A stretch of DNA of 62,102 bases from Hypsibius dujardini (lineage: Eukaryota; Tardigrada; Eutardigrada; Parachela; Hypsibiidae). Shown in pieces: positions 35,401-44,995 of this stretch. Location: contig LRSR01004869.1 of assembly GCA_001579985.1 (NCBI GenBank), positions 1-62,102 of the forward strand, written 5' to 3'. The position numbers were made by a program, and so were the translations under genes. A model generated the notes under the pieces. That model did not search any database. It saw only the letters and a program-made list of their open reading frames with translations, and was not told the origin of the DNA. Positions within the stretch are counted from its first letter, which is position 1. Each line of letters opens with the position of its first letter.

Positions 35401-37846
35401 CGACAACTCCATGATGCTTTATTGAGGAGCTCAAAGCGGAAACACTATCCGAAAATATCCTAACGATTGAAGACCCAAATTTGCACGATCAAGAGCCAAG
35501 TAAACAAATACGTGACGCTGTACTGTATAATTCGTTCAAAATTTCACCATGTGGTGATAGCGTCTCTCATTCAATGCAGGTCAGGGAGTTGATTGCCTGT
35601 TGATTTGCTACATGCTGAATGTCTATTTTTAGATTTCGCTACAATAAAGTATGAATCATTCATAAATTGCCCATGTAGCTAACGCTGTCTGCCTATGCGT
35701 CTTCATAAACATCGTGTTAGGCCTCCGTCCCCACTAGGACGGAAGAACCTGAACATGCAAGCAATTAGACTGAATAATAGGAGAAGAATGGTGAGAAGAC
35801 TTTACTATTAGATGAGAAAGGAAGGAACTGTGTTCCAGATTATTGTAGAACACTCGCTTATATAGTCAGGGATATGGAATAGTTCCTGATCTAACGTACT
35901 ATTTCCTGCCGACATGGCGAAATTATGTACGCAATAATAGCTGAATAAGTACATTATAGAATGTGAGGGTAGGTAGGAATGGGTTAACTAGGTAGATAGA
36001 CTATGCTACTAGTAAGTGTTGCGTAACTGTTGGGTACCACCCAACAATCGGGCAAATTACAATGCAGCCAAGGGCCGCCAATACTAGTCATAGTAGCTGG
36101 TATACTAGCGTTAATGAACGGGTGGTGGCTGGTTAGTTTTTATTTACAACTCGGATCGCTGACCACTAAATATCATTCGATTCCCTTAAGACACTGGAGG
36201 GGGGTGACCATCCTGATTTTTCGACACATACTGTATTCCCTTTTCAAGCTTATTCAAAAAATTTATCACAATCATTTACGAGTAACCAGAGTCCAATATT
36301 GGGTAATTCCGATCGGAATGTACTGCGGAAATATTATTGCCGTTTGTTGGACACGCCCAACAAGTCCCCATATCCAATCATGATAGTTCTTTAACTCACG
36401 AGTATCATACTAGTTCGTAACTCTGTCCACTCTATTAACCCTATTCTGATGTATGTGCCATTTACCTTCATTTCTATAGTTAAAACTTTACTATATAATA
36501 ATGTGTTTTATTATTTCTACAGCCAGTTCTACTTCTTCTTTCCTTTCTTCCAGTTTATTTCTCTAACGGTCTTTACTATCAGTCTAATAAACTTGTTAAC
36601 TATCCAACTGACGGTTGGTAGACCTAACACGTTACCATTGCCATTTATACTGCCATTGCCATTGCCATTGCCACTGCCATTGCCATTGCCACTGCCATTG
36701 CCACTGCCATTGGCAATGCCACGTTTTCGAAACACCCATCCTTATCACGAAATTCAAGCTTAAATACAATACAGCTTTAATGGCATGATGATTAGTTCAA
36801 CGGTCTTTGAGTGGTATTCGCCGCTCATTTGTACGCATGATGTATCTTCAAGTTGTGGACTACACTGCATGTATTTGTTTTCAAACTTCTTTAAATTCAC
36901 TAAAAGATTTAGCTTGCTTACTTCTTGCCATTCCCTAAACTTTGAGAATATGCATGACGTCATAGGGCGACCTTTTTTCTTTTTTACACTTTTCAAAACT
37001 TTGACAAACAAAAGTTTCCCCAATGCTTCAAGTGTTAGATTTTTGAGTAGCTTGTTGAAAATGCTCTACCCAAATCGAATTTTTGTTCAAGCGAACCATT
37101 TCAAAACTGTAGGTGGCGATCTGAAAAGTGACGAATTTTGTTCTCATTTTTTTAGGTTTCCTGCTCCAGGTTTTAAACGTTGCGTTTGGTGACAAATCTT
37201 CTTGTGTTTAGTAAAGCATTTTTGAAGGGATACGTAAAAACTAAACAGCTGAATTAATCGGAAGACTTTTGTCCGTCAAAGTTTCGGAAAGAGTGGGAAA
37301 AAGGAAGAAGGTCCTCGTATATGACGTCATGTGTGTTTTCAAAATTCGGTAATGGCCAAAAATTCGGAAATCTAATCTGTTACTGGAATTGAAGAAATTT
37401 GAAACAAAATATACACAATGAATTCCACAACTTACTGGCATTTCACGCGTACAAAAAGCGGAAAGTTTCCCTTAACAGCATTGGTCTATTCTGATTTACC
37501 GTCTTACAACAGGTGTTCATGGTTGGAAGCGAGCAAGACGACGGCTCCTATAGCTGGACCGTTGTAAACAACATATCTTGGTTCGGTCTGACACATTTTC
37601 CTCCGAATGAACCGATGTGTGGTTTTAGCGGGAAAAAGCCAGTTTGCGTTGCTGGTGAGTTAACGGACTTATTCAAAGGTCTCTCAGAACTCGTCTGATA
37701 CAGAAAACGGTAGCATAAAACGGAATCCCAATTATGAATACCAGTCTCTCTTTTCTGTACACAGAACGCGTGTTCGTTCAAACTGCAGCAGGAACTGGCG
37801 CTGCAGTTGCAACGATCCTGTTTGGCATCATCATATTCTTGAAAAG
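32452..37846 (+). CDS. Receptor guanylyl cyclase / natriuretic-peptide-receptor-like ectodomain and TM (partial)
   Basis: Eight in-phase exons: 32452-32598, 32997-33049, 33104-33205, 33330-33428, 33490-33540, 33597-33788, 37513-37654, 37765-37846. They encode the second half of an ANF-receptor-type ligand-binding domain and one transmembrane helix. Landmarks in order are DDTFRMISERVL, VKASCR, a GVNMTNGEYVII strand (the GxxNGEYVFI position of the family), FLTGTYTAFELLGAVLNNLV, LGTGSLKL, and a juxtamembrane W-x15-C pattern, FPPNEPMCGFSGKKPVC, typical of receptor guanylyl cyclases. The helix AAVATILFGIIIFLKR follows. In this family extracellular ligand controls a cytosolic cyclase making cGMP. 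Here the 5' end is not found and no cyclase catalytic domain was seen downstream. Read without splicing, the frame stops 9 codons after the last exon base (37875-37877), giving a clearance-receptor-like short tail. Confidence 0.7.
34710..34825 (+). repeat. GGCAAT/GGCAGT hexanucleotide repeat, left copy
   Basis: About fourteen units of GGCAAT or GGCAGT follow the flank GGGTGTTTCGAAAACGTAGC. The same flank and repeat recur inverted at 36634-36745. The plus strand reads (Asn-Gly/Ser-Gly)n, which is a by-product of the repeat and not evidence for a protein. Confidence 0.75.
34942..35307. mobile_element. Small MITE, about 47-bp inverted ends
   Basis: The left end (TACAGCTGTGCTCAGGCTAC... to about 34989) and right end (35260-35307) are inverted copies around the shared core GAGGGTCGTCGTTTGGGTT, with scattered mismatches. 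The interior is about 270 bp, non-coding. Confidence 0.6.
35715..36046. mobile_element. Probable solo LTR (332 bp) with ATCG target duplication
   Basis: It starts TGTTAGGCC and ends TACCACCCAACA, the TG...CA form of an LTR with short inverted termini. ATCG directly precedes the first base (35711-35714) and directly follows the last (36047-36050). A CTTATATAG TATA-like word lies inside. No internal gag/pol sequence flanks it, as expected for a solo LTR left by recombination. Confidence 0.5.
36634..36745 (-). repeat. Hexanucleotide repeat, right inverted copy
   Basis: Units of ATTGCC/ACTGCC end in GGCAATGCCACGTTTTCGAAACACCC, the reverse complement of the left copy at 34710-34825. The two copies, 1.8 kb apart, share non-repeat flank as well as repeat, so they may be ends of one larger composite element. 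Confidence 0.7.
36821..37461. mobile_element. Foldback element with about 235-bp arms
   Basis: The left arm (about 36821-37055) and the right arm (about 37215-37461) are inverted copies. Each carries a TGACGTCAT core (near 36954 and 37322). Translating both arms outward-in gives alignable peptides (SCGLHCMYLFSNFF against SCGIHCVYFVSNFF). The similarity is of the DNA; a protein is not implied. Total 641 bp. No transposase. Confidence 0.6.
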
Positions 37847-37957
37847 GTTGGTTAGTACGGTTGGTACGGTTGGTTAGTGGCGATCCTCCTTGGTACGGTT
37901 GGTACGGTTGGTACGGTTGGTACGGTTGGTACGGTTGGTTAGTGGCGATCCTCCTTG
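37846..37957. repeat. TACGGTTGG tandem repeat with 20-bp higher-order unit
   Basis: Nine-base units TACGGTTGG are interrupted twice by the same block GGTTAGTGGCGATCCTCCTT (about 37872-37891 and 37937-37956). The array starts exactly at the end of the receptor transmembrane exon, so the GTTGGT donor used in the model is itself repeat sequence. Confidence 0.75.
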
Positions 37958-38700
37958 TCTTCATACCTTGAACTTCAGTGTTTAATGAGCTTTGATTTTT
38001 TTCGTTCAAAAACACGAGTGTATTGAGTTGCGAGTTTGCACTTTGCTGCATAAATTTGCGGATGTTGACAGTAATCGGTAGTAGAATTACTAGATTATTC
38101 TTTTCACCCGATAAAATGCCCAGGGTGGCTCACCCTGCCAGGGGGTGTCATACGCTGTTATACGCTTGTATTTGCCCCAGGAAGCCACGGCTCCAAAATA
38201 TACGGCTTTTTATTTTTTTACCGCGCAAGAAATTCGATTTGAAGTATTTAACATGTGAAGGTTCAACTAACAAGGAACCTATCATTAGTGCAACTCTCCG
38301 ATCGCGGCCAAACTTTGTTCTTGAATACTATGTCCCCTAACATGATTTCAAAAAATATGACTCGCGGTAAAGAGTTACTGTTCAACGGGGAGAAATTCGG
38401 GAAGATCTCAATTGGCGCACGTACATTGCAATAGTCATCAGCTCTTGATCGAATAACTGAATGAGCGCTTGATTGACGGCACGTAACGGTACGTACTAAA
38501 ATATGTGCTGTACGCGTGTGCTGTGCTGGTTGTGTACTCAAGTAAAATTCGTTGCAGTACTAATAGAGTATTTTTTGGATAATTTGTTTTAAACAAAATT
38601 GGATAAAAAACAAAACAATTTCCTTAACACAATTATGCTTTCTGATTACATTTTGAACTTACTAAAAATGTTAAATAAAACTATTGTCTGGTTTGTACTA

Positions 38701-39990
38701 CAGTACGCCCCATTTACATTGTCCCAACTTTTCAAAAATTTATTTCACCCAGAAGGAACGACATTTTTACTCAAAAAGTATTTTCTATCTGATAGCCAGA
38801 CATCTCAATCATCCTTTTCACTCGTTTCGGCCAAGCTTTGAGGATATTTCGGCAGTGTCCCAAACCAAACTTCTTCCACTCCCGTTTTGCGATCGCTACC
38901 AATTCGGCCATATTCTTCGCCTTGTGCCTATTGCATCGCTTCTTAAAAATTGAGTTTACACCGTAATCCATCGGGGACAAATCGGGCGAGTTCGACATCC
39001 ATTCCTCCTTCGTAATAAATTTTATTTTCCGATCTTGGAGCCACTTGACGACCGTATCCTTGACGTGAGCCCCGGCGCTGTCCATGTGGAGGATGACTTT
39101 CTTTTCCTCCCCCGGATAAAGCCGTGGAACGTCCTTTTTGAACAGCGGTTCAAGAATTAAATCGATGAACATCTGGCTATTCATTTTGGCCTTCGGAGGG
39201 ACGAAATAGAGGGACGTCGGGCCATTCCAGGAGATTCCCATGCAGACCATCACTTTTCCGGGCCATCCTGAAAGAGGCTTTTTCTTCCATTCTTTCGGGG
39301 CTGGTTTATCCGGTGATTCATAACATCCATCCCGCTCCCCGGTAAATTCAATCAGATCCAGGTACGTCTCATCGATACTGACAATCACAGGAAGTTTTCG
39401 ACGGCTGAGACAGCGTAGAAAGTGGGGCCCGCGATCGAGACGCTGCTGAGCTTGCTTTGGAGTGAGGACGTGCGTCGTTACCTTCTTATGGTACGTCAGG
39501 CCAAGATCTTCCTTCAGCACCCGCGACACAGTGCCCGTAGAGATCCCAAGCTTGCAGGAAATTTCACTTTGGGTGGGGGGATTGGGAGTATCGATAGCTT
39601 TAACGACTTTTTTGATGAGGCTGTCGGAGCGGATAAAAGGTAGTCCCCGTTTGTTGACGTTTTTTACTACCTTCTTCGACGGGATGTCTTCTTCCTTCTC
39701 GGATTTTATGACTCGAAGGATGGTTCTATACGAAAAATTGATCCCCTTTTTTGCCAGATTTTTCTGGATTTTTCGGGAGGACGGCAAAAAGTGGTATAAC
39801 TCTAAAATGCGTCCCCTAATTTCAGAACTAATTTCCCGCACTATTTTAAATTCAAAAAACGCCAACTAAAAAAATTTGTATTGCCTACAAGTCTACTACC
39901 TTAAATATCGTGTGAGATGGATTTTGGATCAGCTGATCTGGCTCGTAGAATTTTGGCAGCAAGTTGGGACAATGTAAATGGGGCGCACTG
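38701..39990 (-). mobile_element. Intact mariner-type (DD37D) transposon, 1290 bp
   Basis: The 28-bp terminal inverted repeats (38701-38728, CAGTACGCCCCATTTACATT...; 39963-39990) differ at one base, and TA flanks both ends (38699-38700, 39991-39992). The single long frame inside has no stop or frameshift. The near identical ends and open frame imply recent insertion. It landed between the receptor transmembrane exon and the kinase-like frame at 40084. Confidence 0.9.
38771..39865 (-). CDS. Mariner/Tc1-family transposase, DD37D (maT-like)
   Basis: The protein is 364 residues, usual for the superfamily (about 340-360). The N-terminal third (1-130) is a paired-type double helix-turn-helix DNA-binding region: first motif around SEIRGRILELYHFLPSSRKI, second around PTQSEISCKLGISTGTVSRVL. 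The RNase-H-like catalytic core shows VIVSIDETYLD (first Asp), ILHMDSAGAH (second Asp) and SNSPDLSPMDYGVN (third Asp). Thirty-seven residues separate the second and third Asp, the spacing of the maT/DD37D group rather than DD34D mariners. The enzyme excises and reinserts the element at TA dinucleotides in the nucleus. The ATG at 39865 lies 126 bases inside the right end. No defect seen. Confidence 0.9.
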   Translation of the reverse strand: MAFFEFKIVREISSEIRGRILELYHFLPSSRKIQKNLAKKGINFSYRTILRVIKSEKEEDIPSKKVVKNVNKRGLPFIRSDSLIKKVVKAIDTPNPPTQSEISCKLGISTGTVSRVLKEDLGLTYHKKVTTHVLTPKQAQQRLDRGPHFLRCLSRRKLPVIVSIDETYLDLIEFTGERDGCYESPDKPAPKEWKKKPLSGWPGKVMVCMGISWNGPTSLYFVPPKAKMNSQMFIDLILEPLFKKDVPRLYPGEEKKVILHMDSAGAHVKDTVVKWLQDRKIKFITKEEWMSNSPDLSPMDYGVNSIFKKRCNRHKAKNMAELVAIAKREWKKFGLGHCRNILKAWPKRVKRMIEMSGYQIENTF

Positions 39991-40083
39991 TACACCTCTC
40001 CAAAACTGCCTTTTTTATCTATTGGATAAACAAAAAATGCTTCCCATACAGGATTACTTGACAACTGTTGACTTTTGCTTTAG

Positions 40084-40285
40084 ATTCTTCGATAATGAAC
40101 ACTTTCGTCGAATTCATTGGTGGTTCCTTGACCCAGAGCTGCTCGTGGAAACTAGTGGGCGCCCTAGGCGGTCTTTGATATGGACGTTAGGCTCGTTTGT
40201 GATGCCGTGTTTAGTATCACGCGTTGACCTCGGTCAGGATCTGAGTTGGCCTGCACCTCATATCAGAATCCACCCTATGACCTAA
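40084..40285 (+). pseudogene. Possible kinase-homology-domain remnant of the receptor gene
   Basis: After a TTTTGCTTTAG acceptor-like site the frame reads RRIHWWFLDPELLVETSGRP and then SLIWTLGSFVMPCLVSR. This resembles the WTAPELLR and DVYSFGIIMQEIVSR blocks (subdomains VIII-IX) that follow the transmembrane helix in receptor guanylyl cyclases. The frame also stays open leftward to the transposon edge. No glycine-rich loop, no linker coiled coil and no cyclase domain were found. The resemblance is short, so chance is a real alternative. Confidence 0.35.
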
Positions 40286-41242
40286 AGGATTGCCCTTTCC
40301 TTCTTATGCTGAGTTTATCAGCACGTGAAATGCATCACAAAGTCACAATCAATCTCATACGATGCATGGCATCCTGAAATGATTGTCCGTCCTTTTTCGA
40401 AATTCGGAATGGCGAATTTTTTAATAGTTTGCAATAAATGAAAGAAATCATTTGTGAGACTCTCCAGTCTTAAAATTTAATTTTGGATCGAATGGCATAA
40501 GCATATTTCTTATTGACAGGGGCGTGCTATCAGTCATTTCTGGGGCAGCATCTTCGAATTCCGGGTCTGTTTTTATAATGACTCACAAATCCGCTCCCTT
40601 ACGTCCAAAAAATTTCCTGCGCGCGGCACTCGTTTAAACAATTTATTCCGAACCGAATCGTGTCAAAAACTATCTCTTGAAAAGGGTTTTTTTAATCGGT
40701 ACTTTTAAAAAAGAAAATTGAGGAAAACGAAATCTCCCAGAATTTTGGCAACTTTGAAACTCAACCAAAAAATGTGCCGCTGCATCGTAGATGAAACGAA
40801 TATCTTTCAGAAATCATCCATAGAGAAAGCCGATATGAAACTAAAATTTTAAGTCAGTACGAGGCCCTCCGAAAATCTTCCCAAGTTAGACCGACCACTT
40901 GGCCTTTTACTTAGCCGTCAAAGTCACGTGTAGCCTTGACAGTCCGACAAAAATATTTCAGACATGGTCTTCGAGGCAATCCTGATCATGACTGGCAATT
41001 TATGGGGCTGCACATAAAAATTGGAAAACAGGAAATTCGAGACACACTCGCCCGTACTGACTTCCAGTGCGCGTGAGTTACCGTCGAATTTATGAACGTC
41101 ATTTAGGCGTTTATGAACGTCATGAGATGTAGAGTCACATGGACAGATCGATCAACGAACACACAGACCCACGTCAGTAACTGACCGAATGCTAAAATAA
41201 CCAAAAAAATTTCAGGGTTGCTGGACACGTTCTCAATGTGAC
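40286..41242. other. Intergenic, no gene recognised
   Basis: Searched by eye for the VTIYFSDIVGFT-type cyclase signature and later exons of the receptor; none found. Confidence 0.4.
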
Positions 41243-41404
41243 TCAATACGCAATTAACTCACATGACGCCAGAAGAGTTGAGGAAACGTAAAAGGGTATA
41301 CAAATGGAAGGGCAGACATACAAACAACCGGTTGCAATCAGGCACAGTTGCATGAGGCAACTAGACAGATTTAGTGACTGACGGAGCCCCAGAGAAACAG
41401 ACGA

Positions 41405-41472
41405 ACATACCGGCAGGCACCCAGATAAACAGGCAGACAGACAGGCAGACAGACAAACAAACAGATAGACAA

Positions 41473-41535
<63 letters not shown>

Positions 41536-41625
41536 TAAAGATAGACAAATAGGCAGATATACAGCCAGACAGCCAGACAGCCAGACAGCCAAACAGCCAG
41601 ACAGACAATCAGCCAGACAGTCAGT
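41405..41625. repeat. CAGACAGA/CAGCCAGA microsatellite, upstream edge of the peptide cluster
   Basis: Imperfect CAGA tetramers, preceded by CATACCGGCAGGCAC, the same word that precedes the CAGA-type tracts at 44456 and 46614. It marks the edge of the duplicated unit. Confidence 0.85.
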
Positions 41626-41639
41626 CAGACAGAAGGCGC

Positions 41640-42045
41640 GGCTACTAAGAACGCGCGCGTTAATCATGTTTATAGTTGTTTTGTATGCCAATCTGCACTA
41701 TTTTGTTGCTTCAGTTGCCACCCTCACAAACGGAATAACATTTCATATGCGGAATGGTTGAGATTGACACAAGTTATTACTGCCGAAAAAAAGGTAATCA
41801 AGGGACAAAATTCTTAATAAGCCCAACGGCTGATGGAAGGCATGCCAGACTAAAACGGACATGTTTTCAAAACCATATCGTTCGCACAATAATTCATCGG
41901 GGGATAATTGGAACTCGTCTGCCACTGTCTGCTATGCGCAGCCTTTCCTCTTTTCTGACTCACAATTACAGGTACCCCAATTATCCAGGTGGCCTGTCAG
42001 AAGTAGCTACGTCACATTATGTTATTAATTAAGGCAAGAGTGAGG
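41640..42045. repeat. Duplicated block X, copy 1
   Basis: About 400 bp nearly identical to 44577-44995, from the GCGCGG...AAGAACGCGCG word through ATTAAGGCAAGAGT. It directly follows a CAGA tract in both places. No gene inside is supported. Confidence 0.85.
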
Positions 42046-42457
42046 GTGGCAATCTAAGACAAATCAGCAGTTTCCTTAAAGAGTTGATTTGTTCTCTTGA
42101 AGACAGTAAATATTACCGCGAAAAACAACGCTTGTCACTTGATTTTCTAATATGCAAGGGCATGCAGACACAAATTCCACAAGCTCCACTAGACCAATTA
42201 CTGTCATTTTCGGAATATTTCTAGATACGCAATATGATTAAACCGAACCAGCGTCTAAACGAAGTTCTAGGTGTGCTGTTTTATTTAATTGCACTGCCTC
42301 AGAGATAGTAATCAATTAAAATGATTCATTTTAGCCGTTCGATCAAAAATGTTTTCATGATATGTAAAGTGAAAATTCCCCGTTAGTAATACCTGTACAA
42401 TAATATTCTCTTCATTCTTTTCATTTACTTTGAAGAAGTCACCTCAACCCAGCCATC

Positions 42458-42658
42458 ATGCATGCCTTCATCATCATTATGGTGGCCGTTCTTGGAGTGG
42501 CAATTGCCGGTCCCGTTAATGGTGACCAGTCCCCGAAGGTCTGGGACGCCTTGGCCATACTCCGCGGAAAGCCTGCACTGACTGCCGAACAGATCCAGGC
42601 GCTTTACCCCAGAGCAGTGGCCGGTCAAGACTACCCAGTGCGAAATGGACCCCAGTAA
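42458..42658 (+). CDS. Small secreted peptide, 66 residues, intronless
   Basis: The frame opens at ATG in good context (CCATCATGC) and ends TAA. Residues 1-18 (MHAFIIIMVAVLGVAIAG) form a clean signal peptide. The mature part, about 48 residues, has no Cys and is mildly charged, with a proline/alanine-rich middle (RGKPALTAEQIQALYPR) and a C-terminus ending GPQ. It lies between duplicated block X and peptide gene 1, in DNA not shared with the second unit. A 13-base unit (CTGGCCTTAATG) repeats three times just after the stop. It could be a linear host-defence peptide, a neuropeptide precursor (no dibasic Gly-Lys-Arg site is seen) or a small structural secreted protein. Family not recognised. Confidence 0.6.
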   Translation: MHAFIIIMVAVLGVAIAGPVNGDQSPKVWDALAILRGKPALTAEQIQALYPRAVAGQDYPVRNGPQ

Positions 42659-43758
42659 AATGCTTTTCTGGACTTTGCTGGCCTTAATGCTGGCCTTAAT
42701 GCTGGCCTTAAAAGAACGCCTTAATGCTGACACTGATCTATGTTAGCATATGAATTACTTTACAAGTTAGACCGGTTATTTTTGGGGGATGATTTTTATT
42801 GGCTTATGCTTGGGTTTTACTGGCCCCGGTGAAAAATACATGCGTTGTACGTATCGGCCTGCAGAAAACGAAACACAAAAATATCTATAGTTTGATTATT
42901 TTCATCCCGGTGTGCAAATTTGTCCTACGTCCTACGTACTCTAGATGAGGAAAAGATATTCGAAAATCTACAATGCAGATAGGAGTTATAACACGATGTA
43001 ATTCGTTCCGAATTCACACAACATTGCCTTCGCACGATATAGTTATTTAATGTTAGGTTCCTGTTTATCATTTGGTTGTTTTGGACGTTGGTGTTTTCTT
43101 TCTCTACCTGTTTTCTTTTTTTCGTTTTTTTTCCTACCAACGAAGTCTACGTATCATGAATTCGAACTTGTCTTAGAAGTCGAATTGAACTGATACCAGC
43201 AAATTTCTCGTGATTCAGTTGAGTTCACAATTTAATCGCCTCATCCTGCGGCACAATCGGTAAAACAAACTTCGCGTTCGTTTTTGAATAGAATGATCGT
43301 CCCGTCAAAGTTAAAGGAAAAAGACCCGTCACTGTTGTTGGGCATGCTCATTACGGTCTTTCTTCACATCTAATCAACGCCATAGGCTTAAAAACAAGTT
43401 TATCAACATACTTCATCCGAAAACATAAATAAACATATGCAATCCAGATGCAGACAAACATTGCGACTCACGTACCGTATGCTCGCAATGTCAAGGGACA
43501 CTTTTCTGCCCTACCCGTAAATTTTAACCCACCCGGGCCGTGCCTATTCATTGCCGTTCATCAAATTAGCACTGTAGGGACAAATATACGCAAAAGCAAA
43601 CTGTACAATCTATCGATCGAGCAAGACGAATAAGCTGTACGAAATCAGCCAATCAGAGAACAGTGAATCAGATTGAACGTTTAATCGAGTGCAGGGCCAT
43701 ACCAAGGGAGGCGGGGCTTAGCCGCTCCTTGAGATCGTGAGCATACGATACCAGAACT

Positions 43759-43767
43759 TATAAAAAG
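43759..43767 (+). promoter_or_regulatory. TATA box of six-Cys peptide gene 1
   Basis: TATAAAAAG, 96 bases upstream of the ATG. The identical nonamer stands 111 bases upstream of the paralogue, and the DNA between box and ATG is similar in both. Confidence 0.7.
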
Positions 43768-43854
43768 CTCGGATTAGCTGCAATTTGGCGCGACAGCAAT
43801 CATTTGTAGCTTGATACCGAGTTTCTGTTGAATTTAATATTTCGCACTTCCAAA

Positions 43855-44151
43855 ATGCAGAAGGGATTTCTTGTTCAGGGGCTGATATTGTTGGCCATGG
43901 TGAGCTCTTTCTAGTCCCTTCAACACTGACTACAAATCACATTATCTCCGTTATATGCCTCGTAGATCGTTGGAATAGCATCGCAAAAGTCTGACTGGAT
44001 TCTTCAGGACGGCGAGTACGGTGCTCACACTTGTGGCGAAGTTTGCTACGGCCAAGATCTCACGATAGCCGGTATGACAGGTCCCGGTGTCTGCTACTGC
44101 AAGCAAGCGCATTACTGCAAATTCCACGGAGGCGTCAAACGGTGTTGGTGA
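43855..44151 (+). CDS. Secreted six-cysteine peptide 1 (paralogue of 46009-46309)
   Basis: Exons 43855-43899 and 43966-44151 encode 76 residues. A phase-0 intron splits the signal peptide after LILLAM; the rest of the signal is IVGIAS. The mature peptide of about 56 residues has six Cys in the pattern C-x3-C-x15-C-x-C-x5-C-x8-C, ending HGGVKRCW just before TGA. Small size, secretion, three probable disulfides and a basic C-terminus suggest a host-defence or signalling peptide. CxxxC and CxC pairs recall the CS-alpha-beta fold, but the Cys order differs (two more Cys follow CxC), so I do not assign it there. It shares gene structure, TATA box and flanks with the downstream copy. Function is inference. 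Confidence 0.8.
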
Positions 44152-44576
44152 ATGAGTTATTTCAAAGTATGAAAATGTTTTGGGCATTGGTGGAGGTCAG
44201 GACGTATTTGTGCGCCGGCATTGGTGTTCATTAATCTGCAAAAGTGATCTGTTTTCCTAGATTACTAGTATTCATGCGTACAGGATTGGAGGGACATCCT
44301 TGAAATATTTAACTTGTCTAACAGACCTCATCAACTCCTTTCCGTTCATTATTAATTTTTGAAATGTCAAGACAAAAAGGAATATGATGGCTATCACCGT
44401 CAATATTGAGATGCCGTTAGTGATCGTTGTATAGTCAGGTAATGGACAGACGGACATACCGGCAGGCACACAGACAATCAGACAGCTAGATAATTAGCCA
44501 AACAGCCAGCCAAACAGCTAGCCAACCAGACAGCCAACCATCCTGCCAGACAGCCAGACAGACAGACAGACCTAAG
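44152..44576. repeat. Duplicated block Y, copy 1
   Basis: The 3' flank of peptide gene 1 is nearly identical to 46310-46735, including the end of the coding exon and a final CAGACAGC/CAGACAGA tract. Long frames on its minus strand (44272-44469) occur identically in the other copy and have no independent protein support. Confidence 0.85.
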
Positions 44577-44995
44577 GCGCGGCGACTAAGAACGCGCGGG
44601 CAGCGCGCGGGCGAAGCTAGTTATGTTTATAATTTGTTTTGTATGCCAATCTGCATTTTTCTTTTGAATCGCCACCTTCACAAACGGAATAACAATTCAT
44701 ATGCGAAATGGTTGTGGTCGACACAAGTTATTACTGCCAAAAGAAAAAACAATGCAGTTGAGGGACAACATTCTTAATAAGCCCAACGGCTGATGGAAGG
44801 CATTCCAGACTGAAACGGACATGTTTCCGAAACCATCTCGTTCGCACAATAATTCATCGGGGATAATTGGAACTAGTCTGCCACTGTCTGCTTTGCGCCT
44901 TTGTTTCTGACTCACAATTACAGGTACTCCAATTATCCAGGTGACCTGTCAGAAGTAGTTACGCCACATTATGTAATCCAATTAAGGCAAGAGTC
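44577..44995. repeat. Duplicated block X, copy 2
   Basis: Second copy of 41640-42045, with small indels (for example an extra GGCAGCGCGCGGGCGAAGCT near its start). It begins unit 2 of the tandem duplication. Confidence 0.85.

Larger units (their letters stand above)
33789..37512. other. 3.7 kb receptor intron packed with inverted-repeat elements
   Basis: This intron separates exons 6 and 7 of the receptor. It contains a copy of the TGACGTCA dispersed repeat (about 34085-34240), an inverted pair of NG-coding hexanucleotide repeats, a small MITE, a probable solo LTR and a foldback element, each listed separately. No coding exon was recognised inside it. Confidence 0.6.

Noticed and set aside
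36449-36763. Leu-Pro repeat membrane-like frame
   Set aside because: Third reading of the right hexanucleotide repeat.
37548-38051. Minus-strand frame with Tyr-Gln-Pro repeats
   Set aside because: Shadow of the receptor exons and the TACGGTTGG tandem repeat.
41405-41625. Array of short direct repeats that could look like a CRISPR
   Set aside because: Simple CAGA tetranucleotide microsatellite with no unique spacers, in eukaryotic DNA.
43951-44187. Minus-strand frame opposite six-Cys peptide gene 1 (and 46100-46345 opposite gene 2)
   Set aside because: Shadow of the coding exon, which has splice sites, signal peptide and conserved Cys on the plus strand.
44272-44469. Hydrophobic minus-strand frame repeated at 46430-46627
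   Set aside because: Conserved only because the whole block is duplicated; no start context or splice support, and it overlaps a microsatellite.
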